Notes: generated by a model from the letters alone, not told the origin. A DNA stretch of 64,000 nt from an uncultured Clostridia bacterium (GCA_946414315.1 CAMKNZ010000009.1:1-64000), one strand, 5' to 3'. Numbered from the stretch's first letter, positions 37,988-48,066 are shown. Program-made: numbers and translations.

Positions 37988-39759
37988 GTGAAAACGCAGG
38001 TGCCAAGCGGAGCCGGAAGGAGACCGCCGGCCTGCTGAAACGGTTCATCTCGTATTACAAACCGCATAAAAAACTGTTTGCCATGGACATGACGGCAGCG
38101 TTATTTGTGTCGGCCATCGGAGTTGTATATCCGATGATTACCCGAACCATGCTGAACACACTGATCCCGGAACGGAACTACAGGATGATCGTAATCTTCG
38201 GCCTGATACTGCTGCTGCTCTATTTTGTCAAAATGGGACTGAATTACTTCATTCAGTACGAAGGACACATGATGGGCGTGTATATGCAGGCGCGGATGCG
38301 GACGGATATGTTCGCACACCTGGAGACGCTTCCTTACAGCTTCTATGATACCCATGAGACCGGGAAGATCATGACCCGGATGACGAACGACCTGTTCGAA
38401 GTGAGCGAGCTTGCACATCACGGCCCGGAGAATATTATCATCTCCGTGCTAAGTATCGTGATCTCATTTATTTACCTGAGCACAATCGATATCCGGCTGA
38501 CACTGATCATTTTCGCCTGCGTTCCGTTCCTGCTGATTATTTCTTACAGCCTGCGGAAAAAGATGCGACAGGCTTTCCGGGACACCCGTTCCGCCATGGC
38601 GGAAATCAACGCGAGCATGGAAAGCTCCATCTCCGGTATCCGGGTGACCAAAGCCTTTACCAATGCGGACAAGGAGCAGGAAAAATTCGAGGTTGGAAAC
38701 GACAAGTTCCAGAAGGCCCGGAAAGTCGGCTACAGCGCGATGGGCCGCTTCTTCTCCGGCAATACGTTTGTGACGGACGTGTTCAACGTGGTGGTGCTGA
38801 TCGCCGGCGGGTTCTTCCTGTATAACGGACAGATTAAGTTCGGTGATTATTCCGCTTTCATTGTTTCCGTGAATATGTTCATCGCCCCGGTGATGACGTT
38901 GATAAATTTTATGGAGCAGTTTGAGAACGGTATTACCGGTTTTGAACGGTTCTGCGAGATTATGGACGCGAAGCCGGAGACCGACAGCCCGGACGCCCGG
39001 GACGCCGGACAGCTGGAAGGCCATATCGAGTTCCGGGACGTCAGCTACGCCTATGACGAAGACAAGAACGTGCTGCGGCATGTGAACCTGAATATCGAGA
39101 AGGGGAAGACCTATGCGCTGGTCGGCCCTTCCGGCGGCGGAAAGACGACGATCTGCCACCTGATCCCGCATTTCTACGACGTGGAAAGCGGGGAGATCCT
39201 GCTGGACGGAAAAGAGATCCATCAGCTGACGCTGGAAAGCGTGCGTCGGAATATCGGCATCGTGCAGCAGGACATCTACCTGTTCAACGACAGCATGAAG
39301 GAAAACATCCGCTACGGAAAGCTGGACGCTACGGACGAGGAGATTGAACTGGCGGCGAAGCGAGCGAATATCCACGACTATATCATGTCGCTGCCCAACG
39401 GATACGACACGAACATCGGCGAGCGCGGCGTGAGGCTGTCCGGAGGGCAGAAACAGCGGCTGTCCATTGCCCGTGTGTTCCTGAAGAACCCGCCGATCCT
39501 GATCCTGGACGAGGCAACGAGTGCGCTGGACAATACGACGGAGATCCTGATTCAGCAGGCGCTGGACGAGCTGTGCAAGGGAAGGACTACGCTGGTGGTG
39601 GCCCACAGGCTGAGCACGATCAAGAACGCGGATGAGATTGCCGTGGTGGCGGACGGAATGATCACCGAACAGGGCACCCATGAGGAACTGATGGCGAAAC
39701 AGGGGATGTATTACGACCTGTATCAGCTGCAGTTCAGGGCCAACAGCGGAATAATGTAA
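37984..39759 (+). CDS. ABC transporter, fused membrane and ATPase domains
   Basis: A 591-residue type IV (MsbA/LmrA-like) exporter half-transporter. Six membrane helices (about 30-320) are followed by the nucleotide-binding domain with Walker A GPSGGGKTT (about 380-388), signature LSGGQKQR, Walker B ILILDEATSALD and the H-loop AHRLST. It works as a homodimer or with an unseen partner. It is coupled to the FNT-like gene by a 4-nt overlap. The substrate is unknown. Confidence 0.92.
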   Translation: MSENAGAKRSRKETAGLLKRFISYYKPHKKLFAMDMTAALFVSAIGVVYPMITRTMLNTLIPERNYRMIVIFGLILLLLYFVKMGLNYFIQYEGHMMGVYMQARMRTDMFAHLETLPYSFYDTHETGKIMTRMTNDLFEVSELAHHGPENIIISVLSIVISFIYLSTIDIRLTLIIFACVPFLLIISYSLRKKMRQAFRDTRSAMAEINASMESSISGIRVTKAFTNADKEQEKFEVGNDKFQKARKVGYSAMGRFFSGNTFVTDVFNVVVLIAGGFFLYNGQIKFGDYSAFIVSVNMFIAPVMTLINFMEQFENGITGFERFCEIMDAKPETDSPDARDAGQLEGHIEFRDVSYAYDEDKNVLRHVNLNIEKGKTYALVGPSGGGKTTICHLIPHFYDVESGEILLDGKEIHQLTLESVRRNIGIVQQDIYLFNDSMKENIRYGKLDATDEEIELAAKRANIHDYIMSLPNGYDTNIGERGVRLSGGQKQRLSIARVFLKNPPILILDEATSALDNTTEILIQQALDELCKGRTTLVVAHRLSTIKNADEIAVVADGMITEQGTHEELMAKQGMYYDLYQLQFRANSGIM

Positions 39760-39791
39760 GGAAATTCAAAATTGACAATTGATGAAAAGCA

Positions 39792-39821
39792 TTGAAAAAA
39801 CAACAGGGAATGTGCTATTAT
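39792..39821 (+). promoter_or_regulatory. Promoter of the sensor-GGDEF gene
   Basis: TTGAAA (39792-39797) and TATTAT (39816-39821) have an 18-nt spacer. A second TTGACA lies at 39772. Confidence 0.55.
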
Positions 39822-39872
39822 ATTTATGTATGAAATAAAACTCGATAGAACAAGCTTAGGCAAAGGAGCTTT

Positions 39873-41801
39873 ATGGAACGCAAAAAGATCGCTGTTTTCA
39901 TTTCCGCTCTGTATGAAGACATGGTTTCGGAAACAGTGGCGGGATTGCTGAAAGCAGCCGAGGAAGAGAACGTAAAGATCATTCTCTTTACGAGTTTTGC
40001 GGACAATCATACCAGCCGCACCTATGACCGATATCAGGACTATGATACCGGCGATTTTGTGGTGTATCTGCTGCCGGACATGAAGGAATACGACGGCCTG
40101 ATCTCCTTTGATACCTATATGACCGGTTCCTTTATCGAACCGATTGACCGGCTGAAAAAAGCGGTGCACTGCCCGGTTGTTACGCTGGGAACGGTCAAGG
40201 AAGGAACCGTCAGCATCATTAACGATCAGGAACGGTCTTTTTCCGAAGTGATCGAACACCTGATCGAATTCCACGGCTGCAAGGACATCGTCCATATTGC
40301 CGGTCCCGTTGAACGCTCGTTCTGCATGGAACGCATCAATATCTATAAAAAAGTGATGGCGGAACATGACCTGCCCTGCGGTGAGGACCGGTTCTATTAC
40401 GGCACCCTCCGGCCGGAATGCGGCGAAGAAATCGTTCCGCAGATCCTGGCTGACTATGCGGCCAAGGGCAGAAAGAAGCTGCCGGACGCCATCGTCTGCG
40501 TAAACGATTATACAGCCATCGGTGTGATCCAGGCACTTGAGAACCAGGGCTTCAGAGTGCCGGATGACGTGATCGTGACCGGGTATGACGACATCCTGCG
40601 GGCCCAGTTCAACGAGCCGTCCATTACCACATCCGCGCAACCCTTCTTCCGAGTGGGCCAGACCGGTATGGAAGAGCTGATGAAGATCCTGCACGGGGAA
40701 GATGTAAAGCCGGTGACAGCCGTCCCCGGCGTCCTGTGCCGACGCCAGTCCTGCGGCTGCGAACGGATGAACGTGTATAAAAAGGATATGATCCGTGACG
40801 ATTATATCCAGCGGGTTTCCAATCTGGAAAGTCTGACCCTGTCCAACACGAATCTGGTCCTCGGCGGGGCCGTGGGCGAGACCGCGGATGAGATTTACCA
40901 GGAGATAGAGGACGGCTGCCTGCGGGAGACCGGTTTCAAGGATGCCGTCCTGTGTCTGATCGACGGATGGGAACAGCGGAAGCTGATACAGCACCGTTAT
41001 ACCCTGAAGAAAGAGACCTTCAACGTGGTCTGCGGCTTCTGGAACGGGAAACCGGTGAAGCGCCAGCGGATGCGCACGGGCCAGCTGCTGCCGGACGAGA
41101 TGATGGATGACGATAAGCCATATTATATCTTTCCGGTTCATCATATGCAGTACTTCCTGGGATACTTCATCGTCAACCCGGAACTCAAGGGCATGGAACA
41201 GCTTCATATCAAATCCTGGCTGGTGTCCATCAGCACGGTACTGGTGAACTGGTTCTTCCGGAACCAGCTGAAAGACACGGTGGATGAACTTGAAGTGCTT
41301 TATCAGACGGATATGCTGACCGGGCTGTATAACCGCCGCGGATACTACCGGTTCTTTGAAAGCTATTATGAAGAGTGCCGCAGCGCGGGAACGGAGCTGG
41401 CTGTCTTCCTGATCGATATGAACGGCATGAAGAAGATCAACGACCGCTACGGACACGCGGAAGGCGACTTCTGCCTGTGCACGATTGCCGAGGCTATGAA
41501 GAAGAGCGCGATTCAGGATGAGATCTGCGTCCGTACCGGCGGCGACGAATTTGTAGTGCTGGCAAAGCATTATGACCAGCAGAAAGAGCAGCAGTTCAAG
41601 CGCAGCATCCGGGATCATATCGATCAGGCGCTCCGCCGGGCCGGAAAGAATTACCGGTTCTCGGTCAGCATGGGCTGCTGCCGGAGGATACCGGATCCGG
41701 ATGATACCGTATCCATCCAGAGCGAGGCTGAACAGTTCCTGAGGAATGCAGATCAGACGATGTATGAAGAAAAACAGGCCAGAAGCGACAGAAGGGAATA
41801 A
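39873..41801 (+). CDS. Cytoplasmic LacI-type sensor domain fused to a diguanylate cyclase
   Basis: A 642-residue protein without a signal peptide or membrane helix. Residues 1-300 are a type I periplasmic-binding fold as in LacI repressors (VCVNDYTAIGVIQALENQGFRVPDDVIVTGYDD), but the N-terminal helix-turn-helix is missing. A Cys-containing linker (CRRQSCGC), a middle GAF-like region (about 330-460) and a GGDEF domain (about 475-640) follow, with DMLTGLYNRRGYYRF, DMNGMKKINDRYGH and TGGDEF near 555-560. The RxxD inhibitory site is not evident. It likely makes cyclic di-GMP in response to a cytosolic ligand. It has its own promoter. Confidence 0.88.
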   Translation: MERKKIAVFISALYEDMVSETVAGLLKAAEEENVKIILFTSFADNHTSRTYDRYQDYDTGDFVVYLLPDMKEYDGLISFDTYMTGSFIEPIDRLKKAVHCPVVTLGTVKEGTVSIINDQERSFSEVIEHLIEFHGCKDIVHIAGPVERSFCMERINIYKKVMAEHDLPCGEDRFYYGTLRPECGEEIVPQILADYAAKGRKKLPDAIVCVNDYTAIGVIQALENQGFRVPDDVIVTGYDDILRAQFNEPSITTSAQPFFRVGQTGMEELMKILHGEDVKPVTAVPGVLCRRQSCGCERMNVYKKDMIRDDYIQRVSNLESLTLSNTNLVLGGAVGETADEIYQEIEDGCLRETGFKDAVLCLIDGWEQRKLIQHRYTLKKETFNVVCGFWNGKPVKRQRMRTGQLLPDEMMDDDKPYYIFPVHHMQYFLGYFIVNPELKGMEQLHIKSWLVSISTVLVNWFFRNQLKDTVDELEVLYQTDMLTGLYNRRGYYRFFESYYEECRSAGTELAVFLIDMNGMKKINDRYGHAEGDFCLCTIAEAMKKSAIQDEICVRTGGDEFVVLAKHYDQQKEQQFKRSIRDHIDQALRRAGKNYRFSVSMGCCRRIPDPDDTVSIQSEAEQFLRNADQTMYEEKQARSDRRE

Positions 41802-41829
41802 GATCAAGAATAAATAATGATCAATGAAA

Positions 41830-41864
41830 AGAAGACCTTGGCTGAATCTCAGTCAAGGTCTTCT
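41830..41864. terminator. Bidirectional terminator between convergent genes
   Basis: GAAGACCTTG and CAAGGTCTTC form the stem; AAAA lies on the left and TTCTG on the right. The minus-strand YolD-like stop codon is inside the hairpin. Confidence 0.7.
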
Positions 41865-42313
41865 GTGATGATTCCGGAGATATCAAGTATTCTGTCCAGG
41901 CTCAGGCTGATCTCTTCCGGCGGGGTACCGCTGCCGAGGAGAATCAGCTTTTTTTCGACCGGATCCAGGCGTTTGGCCCGGCCGGCTGCGGCCTCGTAGC
42001 AGCCGCCGGCTTTATGGGTGTCCGGAATAAAAACCAGGGCGGATATTTCCGGCTGCTGACCGGCGGACAACCGGGCGGAAAGACTGCGGAAGATCCGGTC
42101 CAGCCGGTCCAGATCCGATTCTCCCGGAGTGATCTGACGGTCTGTCAGGCGGGCCTCTTCATCCACCATTTCGTCATATCCCACGAGCGCTGCAAAAGGT
42201 GCGAACTGTGCCGCACGGTCGTGAAGGGACATGTGTTTCCGCTTTGCGGACTGATGATGGGGAAGGTCGATGATGTCTGCGTAGACGGTACGCGGATCAG
42301 GTTCTTTTGACAT
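41849..42313 (-). CDS. YolD-like/RAAQFAPFAAL protein of the Y-polymerase cassette
   Basis: A 154-residue protein with the segment SLHDRAAQFAPFAALVGYDE (48-67), which is characteristic of small proteins encoded next to UvrX/ImuB-type Y-family polymerases in Clostridia. The rest is acidic, ending IITEDLD. It lies 20 nt downstream of the polymerase gene on the same strand. Its molecular role is not known; modulation of the polymerase is inference from the constant neighbourhood. Confidence 0.72.
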   Translation of the reverse strand: MSKEPDPRTVYADIIDLPHHQSAKRKHMSLHDRAAQFAPFAALVGYDEMVDEEARLTDRQITPGESDLDRLDRIFRSLSARLSAGQQPEISALVFIPDTHKAGGCYEAAAGRAKRLDPVEKKLILLGSGTPPEEISLSLDRILDISGIITEDLD

Positions 42314-42333
42314 AATGCCTCCTGCTCATACGA

Positions 42334-43914
42334 TCATGCTCTGTGACCGCCGACCTGGCCGTTGCGCTGGATGGTTGTGCCGTTCTCTTCCAGGTTCATG
42401 CCCTTGACCATGGCATTTTTGCCGAAACGCTCCTGAATATTGAGCGCTGCTTCCTGCAGGCGTTTCTCCCGGGCGTCGTCGGCAGCTTCCGTTTCCATTC
42501 GCCGGGTCAGTTCTTCGTAATCCGTGAACAGATCCAGCTGGATCGGGCTGTCCGCCGGGACGTCATTTTCCCGGAGCAGGTCTGCCGCGACCACATAAAC
42601 ACGGCGGACCAGCAGGTCAGGGAAGACGATGCGGTCATAAAGATCCAGGACTGCATCCCCGATACGCCGGGTGCTGCTGGTCCAGCGTTCCAGGTTGACG
42701 GTTCCGTGGGCGTGCTTCGGGATCACACGGCCGTAAAAATCCACGGCCAGGGGACCGGTGTATACCTCGCCGCTGGAAGCAACCTGAAAGACGGTGTCCT
42801 GTACCGTACGGCCTTCATGTTTTATTTTCAGGCTTTCCCGATCATAACAGACGGTGAGTTCCATCTTCCGGGTGACCAGCTTTTTACGGACCAGGTCGAG
42901 GGTCAGGAGGTCTGTCATCTCCCGGACGATCAGGCGGCCTTTCCGGGTGTCACAGGCTTCGGACAGCACCTGGCCGCTGCTGAGGCTGTTGGACTCCGGA
43001 CGATAGGTCTTAATCTCACGGATGACGGTTGGTTCCCAGCCCCAGGCATGGTCAATCAGCAGTTCTGCATTGATCCCGAAAGTTTTGTAGAGGAGATCTT
43101 CGTCTTTCAGGCTCAGCCGGGCAATGTCTCCCATGGTATGGCAGCCCAGTTTCTCCAGCCTTCGGGCAATCCCGTGACCCACGCGCCAGAAATCCGTCAG
43201 CGGCTGATGACACCAGAGCAGTTCCCGGTAGCGGGTCTCGTCCAGTTCTGCGATCCGGACGCCGTCCCGGTCAGCCGGAACATGCTTGGCCACGATATCC
43301 ATGGCGATCTTGGCCAGATACATATTGGTGCCGATTCCGGCGGTGGCGGTGATGCCGGTATTGTACAGCACGTCCCGGATCATGGTCATGGCGAGTTCGC
43401 GGGCGTTCATTGCATAGGTCTCCAGGTAGCCGGTGACATCCATAAAGCACTCGTCTATGGAATAGACGTGAATATCCTCATCGCTGATATATTTCATATA
43501 GATGGAGAAAATCTTCGTGCTGATATTCTCGTACAGTTTCATCCGGGGAGGGGCGACGATATAACCCAGTTCCAGAGAGGGATCCGCTGCCAGTTCCCGG
43601 GCGTCCGCGGAAACACCGGAGAAATGATACGCGCCGTCCGGGCCACGGGAGACTTTTCCTTGCCGGATGGCGCTGCGCAGGCGGTCCGCGTTGATCTCTT
43701 TTATTTTCCGGACAACATCAAAAAGCCGCACACGGCCGGGAATACCGTATGCCTTGAGACTTGGGGTGACGGCAAGACAGATGGTCTTTTCCGTCCTGGA
43801 GGAATCCGCCACGATCAGGTTCGTGGAAAGCGCATCCAGATTCCGGACAGAGCACTCCACGGAGGCATAGAAGCTTTTCAGATCGATGGCGATGTAGGTC
43901 TTTTGAAAATTCAT
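42334..43914 (-). CDS. Y-family DNA polymerase (UvrX/UmuC-like)
   Basis: A 526-residue translesion polymerase. The palm motif YIAIDLKSFYASVEC (7-21) supplies the first catalytic Asp, and the second motif is VYSIDECFMDV with Asp and Glu. The thumb HhH region (GHGIARRLEKLGCHTMGDIA) and little-finger domain (about 290-430) follow, and a charged extension continues to 526. Such enzymes copy damaged DNA with low fidelity. The gene is the middle member of a three-gene minus-strand cassette. No bacterial LexA box (CGAAC-N4-GTTCG) is visible. Confidence 0.93.
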   Translation of the reverse strand: MNFQKTYIAIDLKSFYASVECSVRNLDALSTNLIVADSSRTEKTICLAVTPSLKAYGIPGRVRLFDVVRKIKEINADRLRSAIRQGKVSRGPDGAYHFSGVSADARELAADPSLELGYIVAPPRMKLYENISTKIFSIYMKYISDEDIHVYSIDECFMDVTGYLETYAMNARELAMTMIRDVLYNTGITATAGIGTNMYLAKIAMDIVAKHVPADRDGVRIAELDETRYRELLWCHQPLTDFWRVGHGIARRLEKLGCHTMGDIARLSLKDEDLLYKTFGINAELLIDHAWGWEPTVIREIKTYRPESNSLSSGQVLSEACDTRKGRLIVREMTDLLTLDLVRKKLVTRKMELTVCYDRESLKIKHEGRTVQDTVFQVASSGEVYTGPLAVDFYGRVIPKHAHGTVNLERWTSSTRRIGDAVLDLYDRIVFPDLLVRRVYVVAADLLRENDVPADSPIQLDLFTDYEELTRRMETEAADDAREKRLQEAALNIQERFGKNAMVKGMNLEENGTTIQRNGQVGGHRA

Positions 43915-44002
43915 AATTCAATATAATGTTTGTCTCCACGTGTGATCGTCGCAGCCGCTCTGACTTCGTTTACACTCGTCAATCGCGGGCTCCTGTAACA
44001 TG

Positions 44003-44037
44003 GGAGCCATTCGCCGTGCTAAAGCACGGATGGCTCC
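44003..44037 (+). repeat. Hairpin repeat, copy 1
   Basis: GGAGCCAT pairs with ATGGCTCC and an inner CCGTGC pairs with GCACGG around TAAA. The flank TGTAACATG is also shared. The same element occurs at 57011-57045 with a C-to-G/G-to-C pair swap in the outer stem. This copy covers the stop codon region of the 86-residue gene on the minus strand. Confidence 0.75.
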
Positions 44038-44279
44038 ACAAACCATCTGCCCGGTGAGCAGGAGAAAGGGCCGGTGCAGTGTTCAAAGAAGAGACGGCGC
44101 TCTTTCCCATGGATGATGACGGTATAACAGTCCAGCGTGTGTTTTTCGTCGAAAGGACGGAAGGAACGGACGTCGTCAATGGGGAAACAGCGCCCGTCCG
44201 GCCAGGCGATGGACCGGGGCTTCATATAGCCGGTGGGATCAAAGTCGGAAGTGACTTTTACATAAACGCGGTCCGGCAT
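44019..44279 (-). CDS. Small protein of the Y-polymerase cassette (86 residues)
   Basis: An 86-residue protein (MPDRVYVKVTSDFDPTGYMKP...AWPDGRCFPIDDVRS), a pattern recurrent for small genes upstream of UvrX-type polymerases in Clostridia. It has its own strong promoter and an inverted repeat upstream, and is the first gene of the minus-strand run. The last eight codons (FVEPSVL) are read through the hairpin repeat at 44003-44037, so the C-terminus may have been altered when the repeat arrived. The function is unknown. Confidence 0.65.
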   Translation of the reverse strand: MPDRVYVKVTSDFDPTGYMKPRSIAWPDGRCFPIDDVRSFRPFDEKHTLDCYTVIIHGKERRLFFEHCTGPFSCSPGRWFVEPSVL

Positions 44280-44311
44280 GATACAGACGTCCTTTCCATT
44301 CGTTTTTCTGT

Positions 44312-44340
44312 ATCATAGCACAATGGAAAGATATTATCAA
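44312..44340 (-). promoter_or_regulatory. Promoter of the Y-polymerase cassette
   Basis: On the minus strand TTGATA and TATGAT have an ideal 17-nt spacer, about 33 nt from the ATG of the 86-residue gene. Confidence 0.7.
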
Positions 44341-44346
44341 TATAAA

Positions 44347-44365
44347 AGCACAAAAATATTGTGTT
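44347..44365. promoter_or_regulatory. Inverted repeat upstream of the Y-polymerase promoter (possible operator)
   Basis: AGCACAA-AAATA-TTGTGTT is a near-perfect inverted repeat about 9 nt upstream of the -35. It does not fit a known LexA consensus. It could bind a regulator of this cassette or of the hemolysin III gene whose stop is nearby. Confidence 0.4.
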
Positions 44366-44369
44366 ATTC

Positions 44370-45020
44370 TTAATACAGGAAGAAGTAGATTCCGAACCAG
44401 TGGACAACTGCTCCGAAGAAAACAAAGAAATGCCAGAGGAAATGAGCGCCTTTCCGTTTCAGCGCGAAGGGAATGACGCCCACGGTGTAGATGATCCCGC
44501 CGGTCAGAATAAAGAGGAAAAGGGGCAGGTTTTCCCGGACCATGCGGGGCAGGAAAACCAGGCCGACCCAGCCGAGCACCACAAAAAGAACGGGATGGAG
44601 GGCCCGGGGTCTTCCGGGGCCGAAGACAGCCACGAAAATGATGCCAAGCAGGATCAGCGCCCATTGGGCAATGCAGAAAGCTATTCCGGCCTGCCCGCCC
44701 CAGAAAAGCAGCCACATGGGCGTAAAGGTGCCGCCGATCAGCAGATAGATGGAAATATAGTCGAACCGCCGCCAGAGGCGCTTGACTTTAGTGCCCCAGC
44801 GGAAGGAATGGTACAAACAGGACATGAGAAACATCATCAGAAGGCAGATGCCGTAGACAAGGGCACAGATAAGGCCGGTGGAGGTCTGCGCTTTCAGCAG
44901 GAGCAGTACAAGCCCGGCCACGGCAAACAGCGCGCCGACGCCATGAGTGACAGCATTGCCGACCTCTTCCAGAACGGAGCGCTTCGGCGGTTCATTCATC
45001 GTCCGGCGGTCCTTGTCCAT
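44370..45020 (-). CDS. Hemolysin III/YqfA family membrane protein
   Basis: A 216-residue seven-helix protein of the HlyIII/PAQR superfamily from the ATG at 45020 (GGAG 10 nt upstream; an ATG at 45026 is the alternative). The family metal-site residues are present: EEVGNAVTHG at the N-terminus, SCLYHSF in helix 2-3, and the C-terminal pair of His in HFLWHFFVFFGAVVHWF. Homologues are probable membrane hydrolases or transport-related proteins; 'hemolysin' is historical. It stands alone on the minus strand, divergent from guaB. Confidence 0.9.
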   Translation of the reverse strand: MDKDRRTMNEPPKRSVLEEVGNAVTHGVGALFAVAGLVLLLLKAQTSTGLICALVYGICLLMMFLMSCLYHSFRWGTKVKRLWRRFDYISIYLLIGGTFTPMWLLFWGGQAGIAFCIAQWALILLGIIFVAVFGPGRPRALHPVLFVVLGWVGLVFLPRMVRENLPLFLFILTGGIIYTVGVIPFALKRKGAHFLWHFFVFFGAVVHWFGIYFFLY

Positions 45021-45102
45021 GCACATTCATCTCCGTTAAAACGATACAGAAAGAATACCACAAAACACAGGTATAATCTAATCAAATACGGATTCAAAAC
45101 AA

Positions 45103-45132
45103 TTGACAGAAAAGAGACTGATTTGATAAAAT
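45103..45132 (+). promoter_or_regulatory. Promoter of guaB
   Basis: TTGACA (45103-45108) and TAAAAT (45127-45132) with an 18-nt spacer, 34 nt before the guaB start. No purine riboswitch is seen in the short leader. Confidence 0.7.
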
Positions 45133-45162
45133 AATCGTTAATATTACAGGGGGAGGATATGA

Positions 45163-46623
<1,461 letters not shown>

Positions 46624-46652
46624 GGAATTCACTGCGTTCCGAATGACAAAAG
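46624..46652. repeat. Fragment of a dispersed 'CHSERSE'-type intergenic repeat
   Basis: On the minus strand the bases encode, in one frame, the peptide-like CHSERSEFL that marks a common bacterial intergenic repeat (GTCATTCxGAxCGxAGxGAA). Only one partial copy is present, between guaB and the acyltransferase gene. Confidence 0.4.
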
Positions 46653-46666
46653 AACGAGGTGCTTAA

Positions 46667-47332
46667 ATGGGAAAGCGGTTTTATAAACTGGCGGGAGCCA
46701 CGGTCAGGCTCTTCAGTCCGCGGATGAAAACGGAATGGGAAGTTCCTTTTGAGGACGGCCCCTGCGTCTTTGTCGTGAACCATGCCGGCTCCAGCGGACC
46801 GGTGGATATGTGCGCCAAATTCCCGCTGCGGGATAAGATCCATCCCTGGGTCAACAGCGAAATGCTGTCCGCAAAGGAAGTGCCCGCCTATGTCCGGAAG
46901 AGCTTCTGGTGGAAACCGGACAGCTTCTTCGCCCCGCTGAAGAACGTGACGGTGCCGTATATTGCAGCTGCGCTGATGCCCCCGTTCCTGCGCAGTACAC
47001 CGAATATCCCGGTTTACCGAGATCAGCGGATCATGCTGACCCTTCGCCAGAGCATCCGTATCCTGCAGAAGGATCACTATTTGCTGCTGTTTCCGGAACT
47101 GCCGGCACCCGGAAAAAACAGCCACCGGCGGATCAATACCGGGTGGCTGCGCCTTGGACAACTGTGGTACAAGTCCAGCGGCAGGGCATTAAAGATGTAT
47201 CCTGTACATGTGGATTACAAAAAGCATGTGTTCAAGGTCGCCGCACCTGTCAGTTACGATCCAACCCGCCGCTTCAGCGAGCAGGAAAAGGAACTGGCCG
47301 AGAAACTGACCAGGGGCCTGCGGGGAGAATAA
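46667..47332 (+). CDS. PlsC-like acyltransferase family protein
   Basis: A 221-residue protein with the architecture of 1-acylglycerol-3-phosphate acyltransferases. VVNHAGSSGPVD (36-47) stands where PlsC has NHxSxxD, and FPELPAPGKNS (about 144-154) where it has FPEGTRS. The strict H-x4-D spacing is absent, so the catalytic motif is degenerate and the acyl acceptor is uncertain. GAGG precedes the ATG. It lies 43 nt after guaB and a terminator follows. Confidence 0.7.
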   Translation: MGKRFYKLAGATVRLFSPRMKTEWEVPFEDGPCVFVVNHAGSSGPVDMCAKFPLRDKIHPWVNSEMLSAKEVPAYVRKSFWWKPDSFFAPLKNVTVPYIAAALMPPFLRSTPNIPVYRDQRIMLTLRQSIRILQKDHYLLLFPELPAPGKNSHRRINTGWLRLGQLWYKSSGRALKMYPVHVDYKKHVFKVAAPVSYDPTRRFSEQEKELAEKLTRGLRGE

Positions 47333-47346
47333 ATAACAGTAAAAAT

Positions 47347-47371
47347 GAGCAGCCTTACGGCTGCTCGTTTT
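47347..47371. terminator. Terminator between convergent genes
   Basis: GAGCAGCC pairs with GGCTGCTC around TTAC, followed by GTTTTG. The stop codon of the minus-strand gene at 47355 lies in the loop. Confidence 0.75.
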
Positions 47372-48014
47372 GCTGTTCGCCTTGTCCGAGGGGTTCATTG
47401 ATCATGTCACGGCAGATGATCCGCATGAATTTCGCTGCGTTTTCCTGGTTCCTGCCTGTGACCGGCATACACAGATAGCCGTCTGTTGCATAGGCGTACA
47501 GACTGAGGCCGGAGAGCCTGCTTTGCGGAATGCCGTAGAGATGAGTTTCACCGGTTTTCGTATCCCTGCGCCAGCCGCTCTGAAGACTGACGCCGCTGCT
47601 GTCGAAGAGCGCCATCAGTTCCGGATCGTTCTCAAGCGGGATCATGGAACCGTCTGACGCATAGGTCAGGAAGGTATCCCTTGACAGAAGATACAGATCT
47701 CCTTCACCGGCGCTGAAATATGTCATCAACTGCATCGGGCCATAGGTGCTGTCGTCCAACATCCGGACGCTGGAGATCTCTTCCATATCGGCCAGTTCCG
47801 TTTCCCGGATATTCTCCAGGTATGACGTCAGTTTGAGATCGTCCGTGTAGCCGTACACATACAGTGAAAGCGTTTTTTCCCTCGGCGGATGATAGGCAGT
47901 GACCGTGTACAGCAGATCCACCAGGCCGAAACCTAGCAGGACGATCAGAAGGTATTTCCACCAGTTATACCTGAAATGCTCTTTCAGCCTGGCTGAAGTG
48001 ACGGGTGTTTTCAT
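47355..48014 (-). CDS. Membrane-anchored extracytoplasmic protein of unknown function
   Basis: A 219-residue protein with one N-terminal membrane helix (about 19-40, YLLIVLLGFGLVDLLYTV) after a short basic cytoplasmic segment. The outside part has an alpha/beta composition faintly like the C-terminal lobe of binding proteins (GEGDLYLLSRDTFLTYASDG). No family is recognised. It stands alone, divergent from the cytidylate-kinase-like gene and with an AATTCATAA repeat block in the shared upstream region. Confidence 0.65.
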   Translation of the reverse strand: MKTPVTSARLKEHFRYNWWKYLLIVLLGFGLVDLLYTVTAYHPPREKTLSLYVYGYTDDLKLTSYLENIRETELADMEEISSVRMLDDSTYGPMQLMTYFSAGEGDLYLLSRDTFLTYASDGSMIPLENDPELMALFDSSGVSLQSGWRRDTKTGETHLYGIPQSRLSGLSLYAYATDGYLCMPVTGRNQENAAKFMRIICRDMINEPLGQGEQQNEQP

Positions 48015-48031
48015 AGAAACTCCGTTCCGAT

Positions 48032-48066
48032 CAATTCATAATTCATAATTCATCATTCAGAATTAT
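48032..48066. repeat. AATTCATAATTCA short repeat tract
   Basis: Three near-copies of AATTCAT(A/C) lie in a row. Single or double copies of the same motif occur at about 15804, 43912, 54884, 58362, 60325 and 61207, all between genes. Confidence 0.55.

Noticed and set aside
44003-44037. Remnant of an SRP RNA, since SRP RNAs of Bacillota begin with GCCGTGCTA
   Set aside because: The similarity is limited to about ten bases of the inner stem, and both copies are 35-nt hairpins without the SRP domain.
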